DNA of 64,000 nt from Collinsella sp. AF20-14LB. GTDB lineage: Bacteria > Actinomycetota > Coriobacteriia > Coriobacteriales > Coriobacteriaceae. The position numbers and the translations under genes are program-made. Position 1 is the first letter of the stretch; the number at the start of each line of letters is the position of its first letter. Below the pieces are notes generated by a model. It worked only from the letters and a program-made list of their open reading frames with translations. It searched no databases and was not told the DNA's origin. The stretch covers positions 77,904 through 141,903 of the forward strand of contig NZ_QRWD01000007.1 in NCBI RefSeq assembly GCF_003459505.1, in the 5' to 3' direction. Shown here one piece after another: positions 1 to 8,797 of the stretch.

Positions 1-537
1 CCAAAGAACCCAGGAGATGGTCATGACGACAGCAGCGACCATATAAGAGTTAAAGACGCTGCCGAACAAGCCAGCACAGATCTGAGCGACAACGATGGCA
101 ACGCACGAAGCCGCGTAGAACAAGCCCATGGCGAAACCAGTCTGTTCACGGAACCAGGTGCCGAGCACCTTGATGAGGTTGGCGTTGAGTGCCGAGATTC
201 CCATGCCAATCAGGAACATCGATGCCATCTGCATCGTGAACGAATCGAGCGTAAAGCAACGGAGAAAACCGCCGGCAACCGAAATTGCGGTGCAAACCGT
301 GACAACTTTCTTAGAACCGATACGGTCACCAAGGGCACCCAGCGGAATTGAGAAGAAAACGGCGGTAAGCATAGGAACGAGGAACAGCATCGAAAAGCCG
401 ACGGTATCGATATTGAGCATAGGCATGACCTCGACGGCGAGTGCTGAGACCTGGTACTGCATGTAGTTAGCCATAAAGCACAGCAAGCAAACGACTGAAA
501 CAATCGCCCAACGCCATGAAGGAAGCTTCTCTTCCAT
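1..537 (-). CDS. MFS transporter, N-terminal part (runs off window)
   Basis: The frame opens at an ATG at 537 and stays open to base 1, giving 179 residues with no stop, so the 3' part lies outside the window. It starts MEEKLPSWRWAIVSVVCLL and shows about five hydrophobic helices. The loop after helix 2 carries GALGDRIGSKK, a good match to MFS motif A (G-x-L-x-D-R-x-G-x-K). An AAAGGAGTC ribosome site precedes the ATG. It is a major facilitator carrier in the cytoplasmic membrane; substrate cannot be told from this half. It is divergent from the LuxR gene at 739 with about 200 bp between them, an arrangement common in Coriobacteriia, so local control by that regulator is likely (inference). 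Confidence 0.85.
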   Translation of the reverse strand, partial: MEEKLPSWRWAIVSVVCLLCFMANYMQYQVSALAVEVMPMLNIDTVGFSMLFLVPMLTAVFFSIPLGALGDRIGSKKVVTVCTAISVAGGFLRCFTLDSFTMQMASMFLIGMGISALNANLIKVLGTWFREQTGFAMGLFYAASCVAIVVAQICAGLFGSVFNSYMVAAVVMTISWVLW

Positions 538-738
538 GATGACTCCTTTAATAAGTCGGAATAATCAAACAGCTTGGAGAACCGGGCCCTGGCTCTTAGG
601 TATTCATATTTTGCGATTGGCCCCTCACCGAAACCATTCGGCTAACGGCTTATCATCATTCGAAAAAAGGAGTAGTATCTCTACGCAAATTAACTAAAAT
701 GCCAGCTAAACCACTACGCAATCTCATCGGAGGTCATC

Positions 739-1521
739 TTGAGCTTTTTGTCCGATTCTGAATGGCTCTGCTTAAACGATCTCGTGCTTTCGATTAATTC
801 CATCGACAGCGACCGCGAGTTTCGCTCGACCGTCCTCAAAAAGCTGCGTTTTCTCATCCCCTACGAGTCGGCTGCATTTTTCCTGAGCGACCTTTCCAGG
901 GATCTCGTATCCACCCCGCAAGAATGGAAAACGCGCGTCTTTCTTGACCCTCTTGGCATCGATGTCCCCGCTGGGATGCTCGAGCTCTACACCGAAAAGT
1001 ACTGGCAGCAGGACATGATCGTCGCCCACCGCAATCTTACGCGCTCGACGGTGCTGCGCGAGTCCGATCAGCTCAGCCCTGGCGATATCGACAGCAGTTA
1101 TATGAAGGATTATCTTGGCGGCCGCCACGTCGTCAACGTCAGTTTCTTTAATGACGAGGGCTTTTTGGGATCGCTCAATCTTAATCGCAAGAAAGAAGAA
1201 GGCGACTTTAGCGATCGTGAAGTTCAAATCCTTGAGCTCATCGAACCGCACCTCACAAACCGACTATCAAAATGGCGTGTACGCGCCGATCGCAGTTCGT
1301 CTGAAATCGTATTTGCTCACGACTACGACGTCTCAGCGCGCGAAATCGATGTGTGTCGTTGCGTGTTATCGGGCATGGACAATGCGGCCATCGCCGAAGA
1401 GCTATCTATCAGCACCGGCACCGTTAAAAAGCATCTGGAGAACATCTTTCGAAAAACACAGGTCAACAGCCGCGTTGGGCTCATGGCGCTCCTTCAGCAG
1501 TACACGGCGCTCAAGCAGTAA
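739..1521 (+). CDS. LuxR-type helix-turn-helix transcriptional regulator
   Basis: A 260-residue protein with a C-terminal LuxR/GerE helix-turn-helix at about residues 197-255 (VSAREIDVCRCVLSG ... AIAEELSISTGTVKKHLENI), the standard DNA-binding domain of the family. The first 180 residues have no receiver-domain phosphorylation site; their pattern is GAF/autoinducer-domain-like, suggesting small-molecule sensing (inference). The start is TTG at 739, chosen because GGAGG lies at 729-733, five bases upstream. The gene is divergent from the MFS carrier and may regulate it in response to a transported compound. Effector unknown. Confidence 0.85.
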   Translation: MSFLSDSEWLCLNDLVLSINSIDSDREFRSTVLKKLRFLIPYESAAFFLSDLSRDLVSTPQEWKTRVFLDPLGIDVPAGMLELYTEKYWQQDMIVAHRNLTRSTVLRESDQLSPGDIDSSYMKDYLGGRHVVNVSFFNDEGFLGSLNLNRKKEEGDFSDREVQILELIEPHLTNRLSKWRVRADRSSSEIVFAHDYDVSAREIDVCRCVLSGMDNAAIAEELSISTGTVKKHLENIFRKTQVNSRVGLMALLQQYTALKQ

Positions 1522-1545
1522 GACCGTTCTCGCCCGCGAACCCGC

Positions 1546-3189
1546 TCACGCCCTATAAAACACGTTGTCGGCAAAGAAGTCGGCCGGCGGCTCCATGCAG
1601 GCAATCTCACCGTCAAACATCATGGCAATGTCATCGGCTACCTGCTCGGCAAAGTCCAAATCGTGCGTGGCCATGATGACGGTGCCGCCAGCCTTCGCAT
1701 GGTCACGCAGGGCGCGGGCGATGATGCGGCGACTGAACAGGTCTAGACCCTTGGTGGGCTCATCGAGCAATAGCAGTTCGGGGCCAATTAGCAGCAGTTT
1801 TGCCAATGCAAGCAGTTGACGCTGCCCGCCCGAAAGATCGTACGGATGGCGCCCATCCAGACCCGACAGCCCCAAGCTCGCTGCACGCTCCCGCGCCAAG
1901 TTCTCGTCATATCCGCAGGTCGAGGCCCATTCCATCAGCTCATCGTGAACCGTCTCGGCAACCAGCAATGCTTTGGGGTTCTGAGGCAGCAGCGCCGCCG
2001 AGGCCGCTCCGCGCACCATGCGGCCGCGCTGCAGCTTGGCGGTCTTCGCCAGCACCGAGAGCATCGTCGACTTACCGCATCCGTTGCCGCCCACGATCGC
2101 ATGCACCGCACCGGCCGAAAACGCCACGTCGAGCCCGCGCAGCACCCAGCCGCCCGCGCGATCGTAGCGAAACCAGCTCCCTGCCAGGGTGGTAGCCGAC
2201 CCGCCGTGCATTTTTTGGAGTATTCTGCTCCCATCCGTGCGCGGGAAGGCTTCCGAGCCGTTCTCGAGCGACGTTTGCGCCACAAATTCGGACGATTTGT
2301 CCAATTCCGAACTTTTTTTCGCGCTCGATACGTCCCCGGGCGGCTCCAGAGAGCCCAAATTGTCCTCACGCCCGCTGAATACTCCGTTTTTTGCACATCG
2401 GACGGCACCCCACCCCAACATGTCGTCGGAAAACAACGATTCTCGGCGTCCCAAAGAAGCCATATCCGCCACCTCGCGCACGCGACCGTCCTCAATCCGG
2501 TACGCACACGTCGCATACTCGAGCATTGGGCGCGGTTGATGCGTAGCCACAACAACCGTGCAGCCCAACTCACGGTTCACGCGAAACAGCGCGTGCAGAA
2601 AATTCTTCTCGGCAACGGGATCGAGCTGAGACGTGGGCTCGTCGAGTAGCAGCACACGCGGACGCAGCGCCAGGACGGCGGCAAGCGACAGCAGCTGCTT
2701 GCGGCCGCCCGAAAGCGTGTCAGTATCGCGATGAAGCCAGTCCTCCAGACCAAAGAAATAGCTGGTCTCAGCTACGCGACGGCGCATCTCATCACGTGCT
2801 AGCCCCAAGTTTTCCAGGCCAAACGCCATCTCGTGCCACACGGTTTCGCACACGATCTGGTTCTCGGGATCCTGGAACACATAGCCCACGCGCTCCGCCG
2901 ATGCCCGCACGTCCATGTCGGCAACGTTCTCGCCCAGCACGCGCGCATCACCAGTGCGCTCGCCCGCCGGCGCGATCTCGGGCTTGAGCAGCGACAGCAG
3001 CGTCGACTTGCCCGAACCGGTACCGCCAACAAGCAGCGCAAATGCACCTTGGGGAACACGCCAATCAAGCCCCTCGAGCACCGGTGCCTCGGCCCCGGGA
3101 TAGGCAAAACTAAGGCCCTGCACCTCAATCGCCGGAATATCCGGGCCGCACGCCGCGCCCGACACCGGGCCCCTATCCAACCGAGCCAT
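1546..3189 (-). CDS. ecfA: Fused double ATPase of an ECF-type transporter
   Basis: One 547-residue polypeptide with two complete ABC ATPase domains, equivalent to fused EcfA1 and EcfA2. Domain 1 has Walker A GGTGSGKST near residue 55, signature LSGGRKQ near 159 and Walker B LLLLDEPT. Domain 2 has GGNGCGKST near 367, LSGGQRQ near 452 and a second LLLLDEPT. A Ser/Glu-rich linker of about 80 residues joins them. Segments such as ETVWHEMAFGLEN are typical of ECF ATPases. It powers vitamin or metal uptake with the EcfT protein. Its ATG overlaps the EcfT stop (ATGA), so the two are translationally coupled. No substrate-binding S component is next to them. Confidence 0.85.
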   Translation of the reverse strand: MARLDRGPVSGAACGPDIPAIEVQGLSFAYPGAEAPVLEGLDWRVPQGAFALLVGGTGSGKSTLLSLLKPEIAPAGERTGDARVLGENVADMDVRASAERVGYVFQDPENQIVCETVWHEMAFGLENLGLARDEMRRRVAETSYFFGLEDWLHRDTDTLSGGRKQLLSLAAVLALRPRVLLLDEPTSQLDPVAEKNFLHALFRVNRELGCTVVVATHQPRPMLEYATCAYRIEDGRVREVADMASLGRRESLFSDDMLGWGAVRCAKNGVFSGREDNLGSLEPPGDVSSAKKSSELDKSSEFVAQTSLENGSEAFPRTDGSRILQKMHGGSATTLAGSWFRYDRAGGWVLRGLDVAFSAGAVHAIVGGNGCGKSTMLSVLAKTAKLQRGRMVRGAASAALLPQNPKALLVAETVHDELMEWASTCGYDENLARERAASLGLSGLDGRHPYDLSGGQRQLLALAKLLLIGPELLLLDEPTKGLDLFSRRIIARALRDHAKAGGTVIMATHDLDFAEQVADDIAMMFDGEIACMEPPADFFADNVFYRA

Positions 3190-4076
3190 CAGCCAAACCT
3201 CTTCTCATCAATCGCGTGCAACGCGCAAGGCAGCATCATCCAGGCAGCGTACACGACATAGCCCAGCCACGGCGCCGGAACCGAGAGCTGCGGATAAAAC
3301 GAATACTGCGTCGTCGCGGTCCACGCCACCGCCACCGCGACAGCACCAAACAGTGCGAGCCCGGCCAGCGCGGCAACGTCGCTGCGCCCCAGTCGATACC
3401 GCGCATACGTCGTACGACGCGTCGCGGCACCCCACCCGCGCGAGCGCATCGCGTCCGCGCGCTCCAGCGAATCTTCCATGCCCCAGCCCATCAACACGCT
3501 CGACGCCCGCAGGCGCGAGCGTACGGGGTCGGCCGGCGCGCTGCCCGGCACATCAATCGCATCCTGCACCGCCAGCACCGTACGACCGCGGCGCAAAAAC
3601 TGCGGGATAAGCCTCATGCACATCGAGATCATGAGCGCAATCACCGGTGCGGCATTGCCCAGCAGCGCGAGCACCTTGTCGTATTCGAGCATCGACGCCG
3701 CCGCCTCAAACCACAGCACGCTCGCCACAAACAGCCCGCCCATGCACAGGCCGTATACCATGCTCTCCAGATACACCGCGCGCATGCCAATACGGAACAG
3801 CTCCGTCGAGCCCGAGGCGCTAAACAGCGGATTGAGCACCGCGACGATCAAAATCACCGGCAGCTGCCAGCGGAGCGCGCCCAGCGTGCGGGCAGCCCCA
3901 CGCGTCGCAAATCCATACGCCAGCCCGCCCGCAAGTGACAGCGCAATCAGTACCGGCTGCATCGAGAACATAGTGAGCCCCAGCGTCAGCACTATATAGA
4001 GTGCCGGCACAGCCGGATGCGACATCGAGAATGCCGCGACGGGCTCGCCGCCAAACTCCTCTCGTATGTTGTCCAC
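3189..4076 (-). CDS. ecfT: ECF transporter transmembrane protein EcfT
   Basis: A hydrophobic protein with about six membrane segments and the charged cytoplasmic stretch ASSVLMGWGMEDSLERADAMRSRGWG (given here by its ends: A-S-S-V-L-M-G-W to R-S-R-G-W-G), the A-R-G/A-M-x-x-R-G coupling motif of EcfT that contacts the ATPases. The open frame reaches a GTG at 4247, but the 57 extra residues look non-transmembrane and low in family character; a GTG at 4076 with GGGGGTG upstream gives a normal 295-residue length, so I prefer it with limited confidence. The gene overlaps the fused ATPase by four bases and is divergent from glmU. Confidence 0.75.
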   Translation of the reverse strand: MDNIREEFGGEPVAAFSMSHPAVPALYIVLTLGLTMFSMQPVLIALSLAGGLAYGFATRGAARTLGALRWQLPVILIVAVLNPLFSASGSTELFRIGMRAVYLESMVYGLCMGGLFVASVLWFEAAASMLEYDKVLALLGNAAPVIALMISMCMRLIPQFLRRGRTVLAVQDAIDVPGSAPADPVRSRLRASSVLMGWGMEDSLERADAMRSRGWGAATRRTTYARYRLGRSDVAALAGLALFGAVAVAVAWTATTQYSFYPQLSVPAPWLGYVVYAAWMMLPCALHAIDEKRFG

Positions 4077-4275
4077 GGGCACCCCCGTTCCCTCGCTCAA
4101 ACAACAGCTCCGCAGCACCGCCAACGCCGCACGCACGCAGTGCAAACGCCACGCCGGCGGTGCAAGCCTCAACCGCCGCAAACCAATCGTTACGCGCTCG
4201 TCATATGCCTGCGGTATCATATTGCGCCGTGTATCGTTTCCAAACACACGTCTCTATAACGTAACAGGAGATCAC

Positions 4276-5688
4276 ATGGACGCAACCGCAATTATCCTCG
4301 CTGCCGGCGAGGGCACCCGCATGAAGTCGAACCACTGCAAGGTTTCGCACAAGATCCTGGGTAAGCCCATGGTCCAGTGGATCGTCGACGCTACCATCAA
4401 GGCCGGCTGCAGCCGCGTCGTGGTTGTCATCGGCAGCCACGCCGACGAGATGCGCGCCCTCATCGACGGCGCCTACGCCAACAGCGCCACCAAGGTCGAG
4501 TGCGTCGAGCAGACCGAGCGTCTGGGCACCGGTCACGCCGTGAAGGTCGCGCTCGAGGCCTGCGGCATCGCCGAGGGTCCGGTCGTCGTGCTCAACGGCG
4601 ACCTGCCGCTCATCACCGCCGACACCGTCGCCAAGTTCGCGCAGACCGTCGCCACCGGCGAGCTCGCCTGCACCGTCATGACCATGACCCCGCCCGATCC
4701 TTTCGGCTACGGCCGCATCAAGCTGGGCGCCGATGGTCAGATCGAGCGCATCATCGAGCAGAAGGACTGCACGCCCGAGCAGGCCGCCACGCTGCTGGAG
4801 TGCAACGCCGGCTGCTACGCCTTCGACGGCGCGCAGCTCGCCGCCCACATTGACGAGATCGGCAACGACAACGCGCAGGCCGAGTACTACCTGCCCGACA
4901 TGCTCGAGATCCTCAAAGGCCATGGCCAGGCGGTCTCCATCTTCCACTGCGACGACTACCGCGATGGCCTGGGCGTCAACAGCCGCATCCAGCTCGCGCA
5001 GCTCACTGCCATCGCTCGCGACCGCATCAACGAGCACTGGATGGCCGAGGGCGTCACCTTCATCGACCCCACGCAGGCCTGGATCGGCCCCGACGCCGTC
5101 ATCGGCCGCGACACCGTCGTGTGGCCGCAGACGCACCTGATCGGCCACGTCACCGTGGGCGAGGAATGCCAGCTCGGCCCCAACAGCCGTCTCACCGACA
5201 CCACCGTCGGCAGCGGCTGCGCCATCGATGAGACCATCGCCATCGAGGCCGTCATCGAGAACGGCGTCGACTGCGGCCCGCGCGCCTACCTGCGCCCGGG
5301 CACCCACATGCTCGACGGCTCCAAGGCCGGCACGCACGTGGAGATCAAGAAGTCCACGATCGGCGAGGGCTCCAAGGTGCCGCACCTGTCCTACATCGGC
5401 GACACCACCATGGGCTCCGGCGTCAACGTGGGCGCGGGCTCCATCACCTGCAACTACGATGGCGTGCACAAGCACAAGACCGTCATCGGCAAGGACGCCT
5501 TCATTGGCTCCGACACCATGATGGTCGCGCCCGCCCAGATCGGCGACGGTGCACTCGTGGCCGCCGGCTCCGTCATCACCGAGCCGGTCCCGGCCGACGC
5601 ACTTGGTCTGGGCCGCGCCCGTCAGGTAAATATTGAGGGCTGGGCCGCCGATTACCGCCGCCGCCTGCACGAGGACGACGAGGTTTAA
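4276..5688 (+). CDS. glmU: Bifunctional N-acetylglucosamine-1-phosphate uridyltransferase / glucosamine-1-phosphate acetyltransferase
   Basis: 470 residues. It acetylates glucosamine-1-phosphate and then makes UDP-GlcNAc, the precursor of peptidoglycan. The N-terminal uridyltransferase has the nucleotide loop ILAAGEGTRMKS at residues 8-19, LNGDLPLI, and ECNAGCYAFDG. The C-terminal half is a left-handed beta-helix of hexapeptide repeats with THVEIKKS and ITCNYDGVHKHKTVIG, the acetyltransferase active-site region. The start at 4276 has ACAGGAG six bases upstream; longer in-frame starts further upstream lack a ribosome site. It is followed by a terminator and then prs, the usual glmU-prs-pth order of Gram-positive genomes. 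Confidence 0.97.
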   Translation: MDATAIILAAGEGTRMKSNHCKVSHKILGKPMVQWIVDATIKAGCSRVVVVIGSHADEMRALIDGAYANSATKVECVEQTERLGTGHAVKVALEACGIAEGPVVVLNGDLPLITADTVAKFAQTVATGELACTVMTMTPPDPFGYGRIKLGADGQIERIIEQKDCTPEQAATLLECNAGCYAFDGAQLAAHIDEIGNDNAQAEYYLPDMLEILKGHGQAVSIFHCDDYRDGLGVNSRIQLAQLTAIARDRINEHWMAEGVTFIDPTQAWIGPDAVIGRDTVVWPQTHLIGHVTVGEECQLGPNSRLTDTTVGSGCAIDETIAIEAVIENGVDCGPRAYLRPGTHMLDGSKAGTHVEIKKSTIGEGSKVPHLSYIGDTTMGSGVNVGAGSITCNYDGVHKHKTVIGKDAFIGSDTMMVAPAQIGDGALVAAGSVITEPVPADALGLGRARQVNIEGWAADYRRRLHEDDEV

Positions 5689-5703
5689 CGTTTTACCAAG
5701 CAC

Positions 5704-5737
5704 AAAAGGAGCTGCTCCATGGGGGCGGCTCCTTTTT
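5704..5737 (+). terminator. Rho-independent terminator after glmU
   Basis: AAAGGAGC and GCTCCTTT arms around a short G-rich loop, followed by a T run. It lies 16 bases after the glmU stop, so prs is probably expressed mainly from its own promoter. Confidence 0.8.
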
Positions 5738-5828
5738 CTATCGTGACCTGCGCAACCGGATGAGTGGTCGGTTCGTGTCCGTTGACGGTAAAGACGTTAT
5801 CAAGACCCGATAAGCCCCGTCGCGCGGT

Positions 5829-5834
5829 TACAAT
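5829..5834 (+). promoter_or_regulatory. Possible -10 box for prs
   Basis: TACAAT lies 45 bases upstream of the prs start, between the glmU terminator and prs. I see no convincing -35 hexamer at the proper distance, so this is only a candidate. Confidence 0.3.
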
Positions 5835-5878
5835 GCAACAAGGCATCTATATGGCATTCGATATAAAGGAGAAGGGTA

Positions 5879-6865
5879 ATGCCGATTAATGATCCCGAGA
5901 AGTCGGAGAATATGCGCAAGTCCATCCGCGTGTATTCCGGTTCCTCCAACCGTCCCCTCGCTCAGAAGATTGCTGAGTACCTTGGGGTCGAGCTTTCGGG
6001 CCTTACGCTAAAGCAGTTCGCCAATGGTGAGATTTACGCCCGCTACGACGAGACCGTCCGCGGCGCCGACGTCTTCCTGATTCAGTCCGTGGCCGGCGGC
6101 AACGTCAACGACATGCTCATGGAGCTGCTCATCGCCACCGACGCTGCCAAGCGCGCATCCGCCCGCTCCATCACCGCCGTTATCACCCACTACGGCTATG
6201 CCCGCCAGGACCGCAAGGCCGGCCCGCGCGAGCCCATCACCGCCCGCCTCGTCGCCAACCTGCTCGAGCGTGCCGGCGTCAACCGCATCATCACCCTCGA
6301 CCTGCACCAGGGCCAGATCCAGGGCTTCTTCGATATCCCGGTTAACCACCTGTCCGCACTGCCGCTGTTTGGCCAGTACTACAACGCCATGAACTTCGAC
6401 ACCGACAACCTGGTTGTCGTCTCCCCCGACGTGGGTCGCGCCAAGGCCGCCAAGAAGCTGTCCGATATGCTCGGCTGCGACCTGGCCATTGCCCACAAGG
6501 GTCGTCCGCGCCACAACGCCGCCGAGGTCATGGGCATCATCGGTGACATCAAGGGCAAGACCTGCATCATCAACGACGACATGATCGACACCGCTGGCAC
6601 CCTGTGCGCCAACGTCAAGGAGCTCAAGGCTATGGGCGCTGGCGACATCTACGTCTGCGCCACCCACGGCATCTTCTCCGGTCCGGCCATCGAGCGCCTG
6701 AACGATGCCCCCATCGTCGAGTGCGTCGTCACCGACGCCATCCCCGTCGAGGTCGGCGGCAAGATCAAGACCATCTCGGTCGCCGAGGAGTTCGCTCAGG
6801 CCATCTCCGCCGTTTACCACGAGGAGCCCGTCTCCACGCTCGTCGGCGGCGACTTCGCGCTGTAG
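5879..6865 (+). CDS. prs: Ribose-phosphate pyrophosphokinase (PRPP synthetase)
   Basis: 328 residues. It transfers pyrophosphate from ATP to ribose-5-phosphate, making PRPP for purine, pyrimidine, His, Trp and NAD synthesis. Family landmarks are RVYSGSSNRPLAQKIAEYLG and FANGEIYARYDETVRGADVF near the N-terminus, ITHYGYARQDRK (ATP-binding flexible loop), LDLHQGQIQGFFDIPV, VVSPDVGRAKAAKKLSDML, and the PRPP loop INDDMIDTAGTL. The start at 5879 has AAAGGAG upstream; a later Met is possible because the first ten residues are not conserved in the family. PRPP feeds the pur genes found elsewhere in the window. Confidence 0.97.
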   Translation: MPINDPEKSENMRKSIRVYSGSSNRPLAQKIAEYLGVELSGLTLKQFANGEIYARYDETVRGADVFLIQSVAGGNVNDMLMELLIATDAAKRASARSITAVITHYGYARQDRKAGPREPITARLVANLLERAGVNRIITLDLHQGQIQGFFDIPVNHLSALPLFGQYYNAMNFDTDNLVVVSPDVGRAKAAKKLSDMLGCDLAIAHKGRPRHNAAEVMGIIGDIKGKTCIINDDMIDTAGTLCANVKELKAMGAGDIYVCATHGIFSGPAIERLNDAPIVECVVTDAIPVEVGGKIKTISVAEEFAQAISAVYHEEPVSTLVGGDFAL

Positions 6866-6897
6866 CCTGCCACGCATCGCATCATCTTTGATGCTTT

Positions 6898-6931
6898 TAA
6901 AGGGTCGGAAGCTCGCTTCCGACCCTTTTTC
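6898..6931 (+). terminator. Rho-independent terminator after prs
   Basis: Twelve-base arms (AAAGGGTCGGAAGC / GCTTCCGACCCTTT) around a short loop with a following T run, 33 bases after the prs stop. The inserted cassette begins about 20 bases further on. Confidence 0.9.
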
Positions 6932-6951
6932 TATCCCTCGCCAACCTTCCC

Positions 6952-7155
6952 TGGACAATTAGTTCAAATTTGTATTTTCTTGGGCGCCCACATGGACCAC
7001 TTGATGCGCCAAAGGTTCACCTGCCGGCATAATCTCGGCCAATCTCTCCTCTTATGGACGTCTTCACTATGCCATTCACTCTATTTTGCCCACCGAACCC
7101 TTCGACAATGGCGGAACGCTTCAGTCGTCTTATACAAATCTGAACTAACTGTCCA
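6952..7155. repeat. 204-bp element with ~25-bp terminal inverted repeats (left copy)
   Basis: Begins TGGACAATTAGTTCAAATTT and ends in the inverted form ATCTGAACTAACTGTCCA. The same terminal sequence bounds the element at 8480-8683, which has exactly the same length (204 bp). Interiors are diverged but share a central stretch (ATCTCGGCCAATCTCTCCTC here, ATCTCGGGGCCAATCACCTC there) in the same orientation. The left end of this copy has a few changes from the other three ends. No target duplication is evident. It could be a MITE-like element or a recognition structure of the adjacent nuclease-like gene. The remaining gap to 7318 shows nothing else I can name. Confidence 0.75.
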
Positions 7156-7318
7156 ACACCTATCTCGATCCATGCCTCCAAGGTCAAACAAGCGCCCTGA
7201 GCCCCGCTTTTCAAGGCCCCCCGCACGATCTGCTACCGTCTGCGGCGCACGACGCCCCTTTGAGCGAAAAGAACGCCACGGCTGCATCATTTCGCCGACG
7301 GCTTAGTACTTTATAGCT

Positions 7319-8446
7319 ATGACCACTGTGATCTCACATTTCTCCGCCCTTCGCGCAATTCGCCGCGCTCGACGGGCGTACTCTGCGCTTCCTTGGAGCA
7401 TCATCGATGACAGGCAACAGGCCCAAGCCCTTGCAAGTTGTGTTCCCAACAAGGACGCCATAGACTTTGTAGCTCTTGCGATGCTTGACGCCTGGAGTGA
7501 AGACGACTCCGAGCGCCTAGATCTCCTTGTTGCCGGCGGCAACAACAGACGGCCCGACGGACGTCTTCTCCAGCACAGCATCACCGCCCCGCTTCCCGCG
7601 GAAGCAATCATGCACATCGAAGCTGACATCTACGCAACGTCTCCCGCCATGACAGCCATGTTGTGCTCTAGGAATGAGCCTGTAGCCAAAGTCCTAATGC
7701 TTCTCATGGAGCTGTTGGGGTCCTACTCCCTTCCGCCCGAGATAACCTACCCCATCGCCCACGACGACACGTGGCCCAAGGCCGGTAGCTCCGAAGCGAT
7801 GGAAGATCTTGATTGTCATGGCGGCCAGCCGGCACCCGGAAAGCAAGACGAAACCCGCTACGAACAGGCGCACTACAAATGCGAGCCTGCCACAACCATA
7901 AATGAGCTCGAGGCAGTCGCACAGTTTGCCAAAAGTAGCTCCTACGCCTCGTTTCGCACGGCCGTCAGACTCGCCCGAGCAGGATCCGCATCCCCAGCGG
8001 AGTCCTTAATGTTCGCCGTCCTGGGCGCGCCCATGCGCTTTGGCGGATTCGGATGTTGCAGCCTGCCCATGGGAGGCCTGCTACTCAACCATCGAATCGA
8101 CTTCGATACTCTTGCGGTCAACATGTCCTCGGGCATCCCCTATGCCATCTGCGACCTATATTGCCCGGCAGCCGGAGTCGACAACGAATACAACGGAATT
8201 GGGCATGAGCTTCAAAATGCTCGCATCCACGATGGCAATCGAAATAATGGACTCAAGGCAATGGGCATCCACGTCCTGGTTATCAATCGCGACCAAATGA
8301 AAGACCTTGTTGCGCTCGAAGCCTTCGCACAAATGATGCATCGACTCGCTGGGGTTCGGTTCCGCTATCGCATCAAGGGTTATCGCAAACGTCAAGCCGC
8401 ATGGCTCAACGCCCTTCGGGCCGGAATCGGCCTCGCGCCGGTCTAG
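7319..8446 (+). CDS. PD-(D/E)XK-like nuclease-family protein of a repeat-flanked cassette
   Basis: 375 residues, cytoplasmic, no signal peptide. The C-terminal third reads as a restriction-endonuclease-like (DUF559/Vsr-like) domain: D279 in ICDLYCP, then E290-Y-N-G, then H296, then a strand GIHVLVINRDQM. Upstream are SASPAES (223-229) and an N-terminal motif H86...LPAE. All these recur in order in the protein at 57125-58132, so the two are distant homologues. The third catalytic position is Asn (EYN) rather than Lys, so activity may be altered. I see no ribosome site before the ATG; TACTTTATAG lies just upstream, so leaderless translation is possible. It lies between prs and pth, flanked by two 204-bp elements. 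Confidence 0.7.
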   Translation: MTTVISHFSALRAIRRARRAYSALPWSIIDDRQQAQALASCVPNKDAIDFVALAMLDAWSEDDSERLDLLVAGGNNRRPDGRLLQHSITAPLPAEAIMHIEADIYATSPAMTAMLCSRNEPVAKVLMLLMELLGSYSLPPEITYPIAHDDTWPKAGSSEAMEDLDCHGGQPAPGKQDETRYEQAHYKCEPATTINELEAVAQFAKSSSYASFRTAVRLARAGSASPAESLMFAVLGAPMRFGGFGCCSLPMGGLLLNHRIDFDTLAVNMSSGIPYAICDLYCPAAGVDNEYNGIGHELQNARIHDGNRNNGLKAMGIHVLVINRDQMKDLVALEAFAQMMHRLAGVRFRYRIKGYRKRQAAWLNALRAGIGLAPV

Positions 8447-8479
8447 AAAGCGTATCTCGACAACATCGCCGAGCAAGGC

Positions 8480-8683
8480 TGGACAGTTAGTTCAGATTTG
8501 TATAAACAGACGGCTTATTTCAAGGCGCTTTGCTGCCATCTCGGGGCCAATCACCTCATTTAAAGGCTCGAATGGCTTCGAAATAGCGCAAAACGTGCGC
8601 CCCAAAGCACCGAAACGGCTCCATGTCTCCGATTTTGGCAGCCGAGAGCCTCTTGCTTTATACAAATCTGAACTAACTGTCCA
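8480..8683. repeat. 204-bp element with ~25-bp terminal inverted repeats (right copy)
   Basis: Starts TGGACAGTTAGTTCAGATTT and ends with the inverse, AAATCTGAACTAACTGTCCA; the two ends are perfect inverted repeats and could form a long hairpin. It starts 33 bases after the stop of the nuclease-like gene and may act as its terminator. Length and ends match the copy at 6952-7155. The remaining sequence to pth at 8798 shows no other feature. Confidence 0.8.
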
Positions 8684-8797
8684 CCCCGGTTTCCTGCAAC
8701 CGCTCAAACGCCCTCAACTCACCTCAATTGCCCTCCATTTGACAGCGGCAACAGGGTCGCTCACCATAGCAGGCGACAAATCAACGAAAGGATGAAC

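Noticed and set aside
4077..4247. N-terminal 57 residues of EcfT from GTG 4247
   Set aside because: Not membrane-like, unlike EcfT starts, and would fill the whole divergent promoter region with glmU.
4201..5703. 500-residue open frame antisense to glmU
   Set aside because: Its Gly/Asp/Val-rich product mirrors the codon pattern of glmU on the other strand; no ribosome site or family features.
7017..7290. Small proteins ending WTVSSDLYK near 7.1 kb, and a similar one near 8.6 kb
   Set aside because: The shared peptide is only the translation of the 25-bp element ends; no ribosome site or conserved remainder.
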